Source: CAUZIZ01 sp963579905
GTDB lineage: Bacteria > Acidobacteriota > UBA6911 > RPQK01 > JAJDTT01
Assembly (NCBI GenBank): GCA_963579905.1
Contig: CAUZIZ010000007.1
Location: 1 to 64,000, forward strand
DNA: 64,000 nt
Reading direction: 5' to 3'
Shown: positions 46,991-56,138 of the stretch, piece by piece
Position numbering within the stretch: the stretch's first letter is position 1
How the letters are laid out: the number at the start of each line of letters is the position of its first letter
Position numbers and translations under genes: made by a program
The notes under the pieces: generated by a model
What the model was told of the DNA's origin: nothing
The model's input: only the letters and a program-made list of their open reading frames with translations
Database searches by the model: none

Positions 46991-47446
46991 ATGAGCAGCA
47001 TTCTTTCCTCGATTAAATCTGAATTCCGCAGGTACAGAACCCTGGGTGAAGGAGCTATCTCGCAGCTCCTGTAAGGTGAGTCGTCGGAGCCGGGGGCTGG
47101 GGGAGGCAATTCCGTGGCCACTCTCGTCTGCCATATGGCCGGGAATCTGAAGTCGCGCTTTACCGACTTTCTGAGTTCGGATGGAGAGAAGCCCTGGCGC
47201 AAAAGGGACTCGGAGTTCGTGTCCCGGAAAGTCAGCCGTTCTGAACTACGGGAGAAGTGGAATGACGGCTGGGACTGCCTGTTTGCGTCTCTTGAAGACC
47301 TCTCAGACGGCAACCTGGGGGATCGGGTGTCAATCCGGTGTCAGCAGTTGACGGTGCATGAAGCACTCCACAGATCGCTGGCCCATGTCAGCTATCACGT
47401 CGGTCAGATCGTCTACATCGCCAAATCATTTCGAGGAGACTCCTGA
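46991..47446 (+). pseudogene. DinB-like DUF1572 protein with in-frame TAA
   Basis: A strong ribosome-binding site (GGAGGAGG) precedes ATG 46991. The frame gives MSSILSSIKSEFRRYRTLGE and QLL, then TAA at 47072-47074 (codon 28), and continues in the same frame: GGGNSVATLVCHMAGNLKSR, FLSSDGEKPWRKRD and LAHVSYHVGQIVYIAK. These are the DUF1572/DinB-like four-helix-bundle motifs, with metal-binding histidines in the H...HxxxH positions. The family is intact except for the stop. A shortened protein from an internal start would lose the first helix. Confidence 0.82.
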
Positions 47447-47530
47447 AGATTCTTGAGTATCCCTCCCGGAGAGTCGGAGAAATACAATCTCAATCCCAGC
47501 AGTGAGCAGTGAGCGGAAGCAGCTAATCCG

Positions 47531-47650
47531 ACAGCGCCGCCAACGGGTGCACTAGCAGTATGACGAAGCCAGGTTGGGCAGAGAACGACTTGAATCGCCA
47601 GCAGAATGAGCCCCGGTTCCGAGGAGAGGGCCGGACAGCAGCACTCACTG
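47531..47650 (+). repeat. Dispersed repeat family 1, partial copy
   Basis: GCCGCCAACGGGTGCACTAG, GAGAACGACTTGAATCG and CCGAGGAGAGGGCCGGACAG match the central repeat region. It lies between the DinB relic and the 3' end of the enolase-superfamily gene. Confidence 0.7.
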
Positions 47651-47670
47651 CTTCACTGCTCACTATTCCG

Positions 47671-49032
47671 CTAAAGCCCTTGCCACACGGGTCCATCACC
47701 CGTCTCTCTCCATACCTTTCGGAACTCCGGGCTGCCATCGTCGTCCCAATGGTCGGTCCGAATGGGATTGCCGTACCCGGGAACGGGTCCCGGGAGAGTG
47801 GAGGAGCCGGTGTGAAGGGCGTGTCTCTTCTGGTCGGGTCGCAGATAGAGGGTGGGACCGTTCCCATATCGGACCCGAAACAGGAATCGTCCCGGATCGG
47901 GCCTGGAAGCGGCAGCATACTGCTCGCACTTCTGCTGATCCAGACTCAACCCGAGTCCTGGGCCCTCTGGAACCTGAACGCTTCCAGCCACGACGGGAAT
48001 TGACTCGACGGTAACGTCGTCCTTCCAGAGGTTGGCCAGGGGAATTCCGGGAAGCGTCGCCATCTTGTAGACGGCCGCCTGGTGAGCCAGGAAGGCCATG
48101 CTGAGGTTGCCTCCCGGCAGCTGCAGGATAAAGGGCATGCGTGTGCTCTCGGCCAACGCCGCCAGTCTCATGTTTGTGCCCACCGGGAAACGTGAGGCGA
48201 CGAAGCCATCGCAAAGTCCATGGCGGACATAGAACTCGGTGGAATCCAACGCATGGTGAAAGATCAGGGGCAGGCCACACTTTGTACGAAGGGCCTTCCA
48301 GGCTTCATGGTCCTCGATGTTGATGGGATCCTCGATCTCTCCTGCCACCGGGAATTTCTCAAGCTCCCTCAAGACTGGGTAGACAGCGGCCAATTCCGAA
48401 TCGGCATTGAAGTCATAGTGGATCTTGAAGCCTGGCGGAGCGGCGTCCTGCATGGCAGCGGTCTGATCGATGGCGTTCTGAAACACATCCACGTGATACT
48501 TGAGCCAGCGGTAGCCACGGGCCGAGACCTGCCGGACCTCCTCGGCCATGGCCTCGGGAGGCTGGGAGACCGTCCAGGCAGCCACCGGTACCCACTTGCG
48601 AACCTGTGGGCCCAACAGCTTCCAAAGGGGGACGCCCAAGATCTTTCCCATCAGATCGTACAAGGCCATGCTCATGGGCATGTTGTGGGTAGTGGCGAAC
48701 CAGTCGAACGGAGTGGTCCCAAGATATTGTGACAAGTCTTCGCCTGGCGTCTTGAGTGCCCATTTCTCGCCGTAGCCCTCCAAACCCGTGTCCGTACGGA
48801 CGATGTAGATGGTCCGAACCGGGATATCGGATTGGCTTCGGAAGAGGGCCCTAGCGTTGTAATCGTGGAGCGGCGAGATAATCTCCTGCACCTCGACTTC
48901 AGTAATTCTGGGCTGGCGGGAGGGAGCCTGCTGGAAATACCGGGCGCTGCCCCACAAAGGCATCCCCGAGGCAATTCCGGCCGTACTTGCGGTGAACATC
49001 TTCAGGGCGTGGCGGCGATTGAGCAATTTCAT
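47671..49032 (-). CDS. Exported enolase-superfamily protein (mandelate racemase/muconate lactonizing-like)
   Basis: The product is about 453 residues from ATG 49032, where a Tat-like signal begins (NRRHALKMFTASTAG). The frame is open upstream without similarity. The MR/MLE barrel is visible: RWLKYHVDVFQN (catalytic K region), IHYDFNADSEL (first metal Asp), AGEIEDPINIED (Glu) and LIFHHALDS. The C-terminal 65 residues beyond the barrel (RPDQKRHALHTGSS onward) are unlike typical members. The substrate is unknown, probably an acid sugar. The start codon lies close to the divergent YdcF-like gene. Confidence 0.82.
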   Translation of the reverse strand: MKLLNRRHALKMFTASTAGIASGMPLWGSARYFQQAPSRQPRITEVEVQEIISPLHDYNARALFRSQSDIPVRTIYIVRTDTGLEGYGEKWALKTPGEDLSQYLGTTPFDWFATTHNMPMSMALYDLMGKILGVPLWKLLGPQVRKWVPVAAWTVSQPPEAMAEEVRQVSARGYRWLKYHVDVFQNAIDQTAAMQDAAPPGFKIHYDFNADSELAAVYPVLRELEKFPVAGEIEDPINIEDHEAWKALRTKCGLPLIFHHALDSTEFYVRHGLCDGFVASRFPVGTNMRLAALAESTRMPFILQLPGGNLSMAFLAHQAAVYKMATLPGIPLANLWKDDVTVESIPVVAGSVQVPEGPGLGLSLDQQKCEQYAAASRPDPGRFLFRVRYGNGPTLYLRPDQKRHALHTGSSTLPGPVPGYGNPIRTDHWDDDGSPEFRKVWRETGDGPVWQGL

Positions 49033-49190
49033 GATGAGAGCGCTGGAATTGGCATCGACTGGGTCCGTCCTGAGAAGGATCCTTCTCTCCACACTCGGTG
49101 TCAAGGGAAGACTGTATTCGCGGTCGAGCAGAGGCTGCACACTTTTCAAGCAATTTGAGCAGGCAACCCGTAAGGTGGTGTAATGATCTT

Positions 49191-49943
49191 GTGAGGAGGC
49201 GCTCTTTCTTCCAGGTCGTCCTGACCCTCGTGGGTTCTACCTTGGTGTTTGCAGCCGGTCTATACTTCGTTCGCGCCCCACTCTTGAATCGGTTGGGACA
49301 GATCCTGGTTCATCAGGATGCCTTGAGTCGTGCCGATGCCGTTACTGTCATCCCCGGCCCTGGCAGGGAGAGAATGAGGACTGGGATACGGCTCTTCAAA
49401 GAAGGATTTGCCGAGAGACTTATACTCTCAGGATCTTGGCCGGATTCACTGGTTCAAACGGCACTCAACGCCGGCGTTCCGGCTTCCAGAATCGTGTACC
49501 AGAAATCGACTCCGAAAGACTATCTCTGTTCGAAATGCTCAGCCCCTATCAGTGGTACGGACGGGGATGCTCAGGTTATCGTGCGACTGATGGAGGAATC
49601 AGGGATGGCCAGCATCATCGTGGTTACCTCAGATTATCATAGCGCTCGGACCGCTTCGGCGTTCCGCCAGGTTCTCAGGGGCACCCCAATCGAGTTGATG
49701 CTCCAACCCACCAAGGAGCAGTTTCCCGACCTCCAATACTGGTGGAGAGACCGGAACAGCGCCTGGCTGATCACTGGGCAGCTGCAAAAAACCGTGTTTT
49801 CACTTTTCTCCGAACAGCTGCCCGATTGTCTTTTGCATCCGCTGCAGGCCCCTGTGTCTGACATCGCCTACAAGCTCCAATCCATACTCTTGCCGCATCC
49901 CGACTTCATGAGGCTGAGACGGGGCGCACAAGGTCAGGACTAA
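49191..49943 (+). CDS. YdcF/DUF218 family protein
   Basis: The product is about 250 residues from a GTG at 49191; the frame is open upstream but runs over the neighbouring promoter. An N-terminal membrane segment (VVLTLVGSTLVFAAGLYFV) is followed by the DUF218 domain: ADAVTVIPGPGRERM, GFAERLILSGSWPDS, SIIVVTSDYHSARTASAF. The usual motif has a second Gly-rich loop; here it is PGPG. The family is implicated in cell-envelope (polyprenol or peptidoglycan-related) metabolism. A 188-bp MITE-like element begins at its 3' end and overlaps the stop codon. Confidence 0.8.
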   Translation: MRRRSFFQVVLTLVGSTLVFAAGLYFVRAPLLNRLGQILVHQDALSRADAVTVIPGPGRERMRTGIRLFKEGFAERLILSGSWPDSLVQTALNAGVPASRIVYQKSTPKDYLCSKCSAPISGTDGDAQVIVRLMEESGMASIIVVTSDYHSARTASAFRQVLRGTPIELMLQPTKEQFPDLQYWWRDRNSAWLITGQLQKTVFSLFSEQLPDCLLHPLQAPVSDIAYKLQSILLPHPDFMRLRRGAQGQD

Positions 49944-50128
49944 GGGTGCGTTCAAGAATAAACTTTGCAGAGTTAGCGCTCAGCTTTGCGCCAGATTTGG
50001 TCGCGAACGATTGAGCGAAACCGCAGGCGCAGCCGGGTCAACATTGAGGATTTCGCGATTGAGGAGCGGCCGAAGATGGTGTGAAGATGAGATGCCAAAA
50101 TGCAAAGTTATTTTTGCGCAGACCCTAA
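49941..50128. mobile_element. MITE-like element, copy 2 (188 bp)
   Basis: It is the same length as copy 1 at 27523-27710 and in the opposite orientation. The left end is TAAGGGTGCGTTCAAGAATA and the right end read backwards is TTAGGGTCTGCGCAAAAATA. Both copies contain GCTCCTCAATCGCGAAATCC, in opposite senses, and the CTCAATCGTTCGCG block. It directly overlaps the stop codon of the YdcF-like gene. Confidence 0.8.
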
Positions 50129-50239
50129 GTTAGCCTCCGAAGCGGGGAAACAGCCTGCCAGTCCGGTGCTGAAGCCTAACCCTATACCAACATCGAAGTT
50201 ATCGCTATCATTGGGGAGTCCCATCTAGTAGGGGTATTT

Positions 50240-53200
50240 ATGATGAAAGATTGGCTGGCCCGGCGAGTTCTTCTAGCTGTCTCGCTTTTCTGCGCGTCGA
50301 CCGCTTTCTTCATTACCGGGATTGCAGCGCCCAAGTCTCTGGGCGACTTAACGGGACCCTGGCAGCTGTGCCTGGACGATTACCTCATCCAGGAAAAATC
50401 CGGAGTGGTTCGGCGCTATCACCCCTTCGAAAAGCATGCCTCCAATCCCGTGCTGAAACCGGATCAGCCCTGGGAAGGGGAGGTTGCCTACCTGTTCGGC
50501 TCCGTTCTTCCAAACGAGAGCAGGACTGGTTATCGGATGTGGTATCACACCCATCGCGGCTATCGGAATCTATACGCTACCAGCAAGGATGGGGTCCATT
50601 GGGTCAAGCCCGAGCTAGGCATCGCGGAGTTCAACGGCTCTCGCGCAAACAACATCTTCATCGAGAGGCCGAAGGAGAGCCATCTTCCTATCATCATCCA
50701 TACGCCCTGGGAAACAGACCCAAACCGCGGCTACAAACTGATCTACTACGATTACGGGCGCACGGACGCGAAGCATCCTGTCAGCGGATTCTACGGGGCC
50801 TACTCACCCGACGGGATACATTGGAGCAAGGAGTTGCCGGAGCCGATTCTTCCCGATCCCGGCGACGTCGGGAACTTCGTCTGGGATCCCAACCGAAGCC
50901 GCTACATCGGCTACGCCAAGATCTTTGCGGCAGTTCGTGGATTCCGTCGTCGCAGCATCGGCTTCACCTCGACCAGCGACTTCGAGCACTGGCCTCCGAC
51001 GGAGTTGGTCCTGACGCCCGACGAAGTCGATGACCGCTGGGTCGAGAGCGACCGGCAGCACACCGATTTCTATGGACTGGCGGCGTTCCCCTACGAGTCC
51101 ATGTACCTGGGCTTCCTCTGGGTATTCCGCATCACCGAAGGGACCAACGATGGCCCCATCCACCTGGAGCTGGTCAGCAGCCGTGACGGGATTCGTTGGA
51201 AGCGGCAAGAAGGAGACCGGCCCCCGATGCTGGCCCTGGGTTCCGCCGGACGCTGGGATGGGGGGATGCTCCATACCGCGACTCAACCCCTGGTCAGCGG
51301 CGATACCATCAATCTATTCTATGGAGCTTCCGATCAGACCCACTCGAGTTCCATAGCCGGTGGTTGGGGAAACTGCGCCATTGGGCTGGCTACCCTGAGA
51401 AAAGATGGTTTCGCCTCTTTGGATGCCGGAGCCGAAATAGCGACGATCACAACTCGGCCCATCGATAATCTTCAAGGACGACTCTACCTTAACGCCGACG
51501 CCAGGAATGGTTGGATCAAGGTTGAAATCCTGGATGACGCCGGCAAGGTCGTACCAGGCTTTGGATTGGATGAATGCCAACCCCTCAAGGAGGATGCTGT
51601 AAAACAGGGGGTCAGTTGGGGACAACTGCAAGCTCTGCCGCCAGCGAAGGCTCCTCGGAGAGTTCGCTTCCAGCTTCAAAATGCCTCCCTCTACGCTTTC
51701 CGTGCGGATCAGCCGGTCTCCCTGGCCACAGCACCGGAGCCCCTGAAGATCCTTCTCGACTTCGAGGACGATGGCGACAGCCCTATCGCTGACAAGGCGG
51801 TCGCGGACGGTCGGCAGAAGACACGTCTTTACCACTCCGCCAGGGTCATCCAGGACCAGGGCAAAGCCGCCAGAGGCACGGGTGCCCTGGAATTCGGAGG
51901 TAGCGGTATCACCCATGACGCCCTGGAGATTCTGGACACGAAGGATCTAGGTGAGCAATTTACGCTGGCAGTGAGGCTGAATGCCCAACAGCGAAAGGGC
52001 CAGCGCCGTTCTTTCACAGCCCGCCCCATGCGCCTTTTCAGCTCCTATAGGGGAAGCGGCAAGCCCACTTCGGGCGAGCTCATCTTCGATTTTGACGCCA
52101 GGGCTGGAAGTCTGCGGTTCATTTGGAACGGGCAGACGGTCACTTCTCGATCAGGATGGATTCAGAAGAACCAGTATTACCACCTGGCTGCCACCTATGA
52201 TCGGGGACACGTCGAGCTCTTCCTGGATGGCGAGAACGTAGGCGAGGGAGATCTATTGCCCGGCACCGCCCACCTCTACTACGACGGCACTGTCCTCAGG
52301 CATCTCTCCTCAGCCAGCAACACACCTCAGGTGGGCGTGCATTTAGGCTCCAACCTGCGAGTGGGTCAAGACCTGGAGGGAGTCTTCGTCACCCACAAGA
52401 ATCTGGACCAGAGCAGCTCCGAAAATCAGCTGTTCGGTCTCGTAGACGACATTCTCGTACAGCAGGGTCCTCCTGAGTTCCCACTCAGTGGGCGTCTTGC
52501 CGAAGACTCCGATTTTGTCCAAGCGATCGGGGAAATACAGACGTACGGAGTCGGCGGGGCCATGGGCAAGGGCGGCTGGGCTCGATCCTTTCAGGGTCTC
52601 GATGGAACCATCTTCCTGCAGGGAGAGAAGAAGTCAACCGATGGCGGCAAGACCTTTGTCGATCACAGTGGGCCCTCTTTCGAGGAAATCCTTAGGATCC
52701 CGGAGGGGGTGATCCACAATCGTTCTGGACTCTTCTATGCCGTCGATGGCCCGGTCGATCTCAAGTCGCAAGGGGTCTACTCGGTTAAAGCCTGGCGCTC
52801 GACGAATGGGTTCCGGACCCTCGAGACAGAAGAATCGACTGTGAGGATTCCAGGAGGGCCGGGTCGACAGAGGAAACCGGACGAATGGTACGGGTTCTAC
52901 TTCTACCGAAACATGGTGGAACTGCCTAATGGGACGTTCTTGACCACCATGGAGGGGAATCTCGAGAAGGACAAGCTCCCACCCAACGACCGCCGCAGCG
53001 CCAGTGAGGCCCTCTACATGCAAAGAACCATTGTGGTGACCTCCCAGGACCAGGGGCGAACCTGGGACTACCTCTCGACAGTGGCGGTGCCGGTGCCTGG
53101 AGATCCCGTGGGCGAGGGATTCGATGAGCCCACCATCCTGCGGCTACCCGATGGGCAGATCCTGTGCGTCATGCGGACAGGCCACTTCTCGCCGTTGTAT

Positions 53201-53539
53201 GCATCCTGGAGCAACGATGATGGAAGGACCTGGAGCGAGCCCCGGTACACCGGTTTGGATCGTGGATGCGATCCCCAACTGCTGATGCTGGAAGACGGGA
53301 GGATCCTCCTCAGCTATGGCGAGCGATTCCCAGCCGGTTCCTATTTGCAACCCAAAAAGAGAGGCGCACTCGTGAAATTCGCGCTCAGCGAAGACGCAGG
53401 AGCAAGCTGGCGGGTCGCCACAATCGCTGAGAACATGGGCTCCTCCTACTCGACCGTCATCGAGGTGGAACCCAATCTGATCTTCTGCCAGGCGGATGGT
53501 AAATTCTGGAGAGTGCAGCTAAAACCTCGCAGCTTCTGA
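50240..53539 (+). CDS. 1099-residue exported protein: glycosidase-like propeller, LamG and sialidase-like module
   Basis: A signal peptide (LLAVSLFCASTAFFITGIA) is followed by three modules. Residues 40-500 form a GH32/GH43-like five-bladed propeller with a beta-sandwich (LCLDDYLIQEKSG; MWYHTHRGYRNLY; SSRDGIRWKR; GWIKVEILDDAGKVVPGFGL). Residues about 570-750 are a LamG/concanavalin-like domain (HLAATYDRGHVELFLDGENV). Residues 770-1099 are sialidase-like with Asp-boxes (TSQDQGRTWDYL; WSNDDGRTWSEP; SEDAGASWRV). Protein of this length with two catalytic-type propellers in one chain is unusual. A paralogue of the first module is the relic at 6443-7197. The product is probably periplasmic or surface-exposed and acts on polysaccharides. 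Confidence 0.85.
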   Translation: MMKDWLARRVLLAVSLFCASTAFFITGIAAPKSLGDLTGPWQLCLDDYLIQEKSGVVRRYHPFEKHASNPVLKPDQPWEGEVAYLFGSVLPNESRTGYRMWYHTHRGYRNLYATSKDGVHWVKPELGIAEFNGSRANNIFIERPKESHLPIIIHTPWETDPNRGYKLIYYDYGRTDAKHPVSGFYGAYSPDGIHWSKELPEPILPDPGDVGNFVWDPNRSRYIGYAKIFAAVRGFRRRSIGFTSTSDFEHWPPTELVLTPDEVDDRWVESDRQHTDFYGLAAFPYESMYLGFLWVFRITEGTNDGPIHLELVSSRDGIRWKRQEGDRPPMLALGSAGRWDGGMLHTATQPLVSGDTINLFYGASDQTHSSSIAGGWGNCAIGLATLRKDGFASLDAGAEIATITTRPIDNLQGRLYLNADARNGWIKVEILDDAGKVVPGFGLDECQPLKEDAVKQGVSWGQLQALPPAKAPRRVRFQLQNASLYAFRADQPVSLATAPEPLKILLDFEDDGDSPIADKAVADGRQKTRLYHSARVIQDQGKAARGTGALEFGGSGITHDALEILDTKDLGEQFTLAVRLNAQQRKGQRRSFTARPMRLFSSYRGSGKPTSGELIFDFDARAGSLRFIWNGQTVTSRSGWIQKNQYYHLAATYDRGHVELFLDGENVGEGDLLPGTAHLYYDGTVLRHLSSASNTPQVGVHLGSNLRVGQDLEGVFVTHKNLDQSSSENQLFGLVDDILVQQGPPEFPLSGRLAEDSDFVQAIGEIQTYGVGGAMGKGGWARSFQGLDGTIFLQGEKKSTDGGKTFVDHSGPSFEEILRIPEGVIHNRSGLFYAVDGPVDLKSQGVYSVKAWRSTNGFRTLETEESTVRIPGGPGRQRKPDEWYGFYFYRNMVELPNGTFLTTMEGNLEKDKLPPNDRRSASEALYMQRTIVVTSQDQGRTWDYLSTVAVPVPGDPVGEGFDEPTILRLPDGQILCVMRTGHFSPLYASWSNDDGRTWSEPRYTGLDRGCDPQLLMLEDGRILLSYGERFPAGSYLQPKKRGALVKFALSEDAGASWRVATIAENMGSSYSTVIEVEPNLIFCQADGKFWRVQLKPRSF

Positions 53540-53555
53540 GTTCCCCTGCACACCC

Positions 53556-53839
53556 TAAGCTGAAACTTCAAAGAATTCGTCGCACGTCCGAACGTCTAAA
53601 CGTCGCACGTCTCCTGTCCCCCGAAGGTGCCGCCAACGGGTGAACTACCAGCGTTACGAAGTCAAGTCCGACAGAGCCGCGAACGACTTGAGCCGTTAGC
53701 AAAATGAGCCCAGGTTCCGAGGAGAGAGCCGGACAACTCTTCCCCACGCAGTGACGCACAAATCCCCAGTAGCCGGGAGTTTCTTTCTCGAATGGGGCCA
53801 GCGCTTCCTGGGGGCGGGATTGACCGGAAACTTCATTGG
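53556..53839 (+). repeat. Dispersed repeat family 1, longest copy
   Basis: It runs from TAAGCTGAAACTTCAAAG to CGGAAACTTCATTGG. Compared with 15466-15720 it has an additional TCTTCCCCACGCAGTGACG block and a duplicated GTCGCACGTC unit. It lies between the two large plus-strand genes. Confidence 0.85.
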
Positions 53840-54039
53840 CAAATGTAGCTTCGGCCTCTAGTCCAAAGTATTTTTTCGAGCCTTTGGCTCGGATGGCGCC
53901 CTGGAGCCCACCACGACTCCGGACCCAAAGTTTTCTTGTAAAATGATACGGCTCGCAGCCGGGGGAGGGGCCGAGCTGAATCCGAGGCAGATTGATCGAG
54001 CCCTTTATGGTAGAAACATTGGCACCAAGGAGATTCTCT

Positions 54040-55470
54040 ATGAAGCTATCGTTTCTGCTCTTGAGCGCGGCGTTCATCTTTCAATCTTTTCCGCTTCTCG
54101 GCGAGGAAGCGTGGTCCCGGTTCAGAGGCCCTAATGGAAGCGGTGTATCCCAGTCTGGCAGATTGCCAACCAAGTTCGGACCCGAGGAAGGCGTCTCGTG
54201 GAAGACCGACCTGCCTCCCGGACATTCGTCCCCCGTTTTCTCCGGCGACTCTATTTTCTTGACTGGATTCGGTGACGATCAAGTCATGACGCTGGCGCTG
54301 GATCGGAGGACAGGGATAGTTCGCTGGAAGAGCGAGACCCCGAAAATCCACCGCGGAAATCTTCACGAAGTCAACTCTCCGGCCTCGCCGAGTCCTGTGA
54401 CGGACGGTAGCAACGTCTACGTCTTCTTCCAAGACGTGGGACTGCTTTCCTACGACTCCAAGGGTAGGGAACGTTGGCGGGTCCCGTTAGGCCCCTACAA
54501 CACACCCTTCGGAATCGCAGCCTCTCCGGTTCTGGCTGGCAGCCAGATTGTGCAGGTCTGCGACGGCGAGTCCGGTTCCTTCATAGTAGCCGTCGACAAG
54601 GACACGGGTCGGCTGAGCTGGCGCGATGAGCGGCCCGGTGTAAGGCGGGGGTTCTCAACCCCTGTGTTGTATCAACCAGAGGACGATAGTGGGGTTCAGG
54701 TCCTAGTGCCCGGAACCAACCGGCTGATTGCCTATGAGGCCCAATCAGGCCAGAAGGTCTGGTGGGTTGATGGACTTACCTGGCAGATGAAGCCTACACC
54801 CGTAATGGACGAGGACTCAATCTACGTGCTGGGCTGGGCCGGTGGGACCAACCTGAGCCGTAAAGATGCGAACTTCCAGCAAGTTCTGGTGCTACTGGAC
54901 GGGGATAGCGACGGGAGGATCTCCAAGGAAGAGGCCGATAAAGGCACCGATCCCAAGATTCTGAAAGGGTGGAAGGATGTCGAGGATCTTGACGGGAGCG
55001 GCTATTTCGAAGAGAGAGACTGGGATCTGCATCAGCGAAAGCGCACCTCGGTCAACTCTATCCAGAAGATTCGTCTGGGCGGGAAGGGGAATATGACGGT
55101 GCAGTCGGCCGGCTGGAGATACCAGAAGAGCCTCCCCAACGTGCCCTCCCCGCTTCTCTACCAGGACGTCATCTACATGGTGAAGGATGGAGCCATCGTG
55201 ACCTCCCTGGATCCGTCCAATGGTGAAGTCCTGAAACAGGGGCGGTCCAAAGAGGCGATGAGTCGCTACTTCGCCTCTCCGGTGGGTGGGGATGGAAAGG
55301 TTTATCTGGTGAGCGAGGCCGGCGAGGTGTCGGTGCTCAAGGCAGCCCCAGAGTGGGAAGTGCTCCAGGTAAACCGTATGGGCGAACCCTGTTATTCCAC
55401 GCCCGCTCTGGTGGATGGCAAGATCTACCTGCGCACCGAGAGCGCGCTGTATTGCTTTGACCAGGATTGA
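54040..55470 (+). CDS. PQQ-like beta-propeller repeat protein with EF-hands
   Basis: The product is about 476 residues from ATG 54040, where AAGGAG precedes by six bases and a signal peptide begins (LSFLLLSAAFIFQSFPLLGEE). WSRFRGPNGSGVS opens the usual propeller of the outer-membrane BamB/PQQ-repeat kind (SWKTDLPPGHSSPVFSG; ALDRRTGIVRWKSE; DTGRLSWRDE). Two EF-hand-like motifs are embedded near residue 290 (LDGDSDGRISKEEA and LDGSGYFEERDW), a feature of planctomycete/acidobacterial relatives. It lies downstream of the 1099-residue gene and may share its function. No enzymatic residue was identified. Confidence 0.82.
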   Translation: MKLSFLLLSAAFIFQSFPLLGEEAWSRFRGPNGSGVSQSGRLPTKFGPEEGVSWKTDLPPGHSSPVFSGDSIFLTGFGDDQVMTLALDRRTGIVRWKSETPKIHRGNLHEVNSPASPSPVTDGSNVYVFFQDVGLLSYDSKGRERWRVPLGPYNTPFGIAASPVLAGSQIVQVCDGESGSFIVAVDKDTGRLSWRDERPGVRRGFSTPVLYQPEDDSGVQVLVPGTNRLIAYEAQSGQKVWWVDGLTWQMKPTPVMDEDSIYVLGWAGGTNLSRKDANFQQVLVLLDGDSDGRISKEEADKGTDPKILKGWKDVEDLDGSGYFEERDWDLHQRKRTSVNSIQKIRLGGKGNMTVQSAGWRYQKSLPNVPSPLLYQDVIYMVKDGAIVTSLDPSNGEVLKQGRSKEAMSRYFASPVGGDGKVYLVSEAGEVSVLKAAPEWEVLQVNRMGEPCYSTPALVDGKIYLRTESALYCFDQD

Positions 55471-55498
55471 AATAGTGAGCAGTAAGCAGTCCCAGATA

Positions 55499-55884
55499 AT
55501 GAAGGGGGTCCAATGGCAACCTGGAAACCCTGGATTGGCCGATACCTCCTGGTGCGAGACTAAGGGGAAAAGAATTCCGGAGTGGTGGCCCGCGGTCGTT
55601 TTCGGATGGCCTGCAGTAATTGTTTCTCTGCTTCTAGCCGGATATGGGGTCAGAGCGGGACGTCCTATTCTGCCTCTCATATCAGCTGTCTTGATGGCGC
55701 CGCTTGGTTACTACCTGGCCGGGGCACAGAGCTGGCTGGGGTTTGCAGGGCCCGGCATCCTGCTTAGCCTCGTTGCTTGCTGCCTACGTCATCAGACGGG
55801 GTCTGACCTGGTTGGCCTGGTGTTTGGCTCCTTCCCTTCACCGCTGTGATGGTTTGGCTGGCGCTCAGTGTAATTCGAGAGTGA
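55499..55884 (+). pseudogene. Small integral membrane protein, frameshifted
   Basis: From ATG 55499 the frame gives EWWPAVVFGWPAVIVSLLLA and PLISAVLMAPLGYYLAGA. The natural continuation LAAYVIRRGLTWLAWCLAPS is in a second frame and TAVMVWLALSVIRE with TGA at 55882-55884 in a third. Two small indels therefore separate three parts of one hydrophobic protein with about four membrane segments. No family named. Confidence 0.55.
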
Positions 55885-56138
55885 AGACATTGAAGTGCAT
55901 CTGGCCCCGCTGGCGGCACTGTCGAACCACAACTGCAAGCCGGTTCACTCGAGAACGTGGAGCTTCTCTGATCGCCCAAGCGTCTTCTGCAGAGGGAGTG
56001 GTTGGGATGGTAGAATCGATAGGTTCGTTACGATTTGGGAGGAGCCTTAGAGAAGCTCGTTGCTGGAAGTCGTGAGTTCGTGCTCACTCTTCACAGTACC
56101 ATGACTCAGGCCGGACCACTTCACCACTAGGCTGGAAT

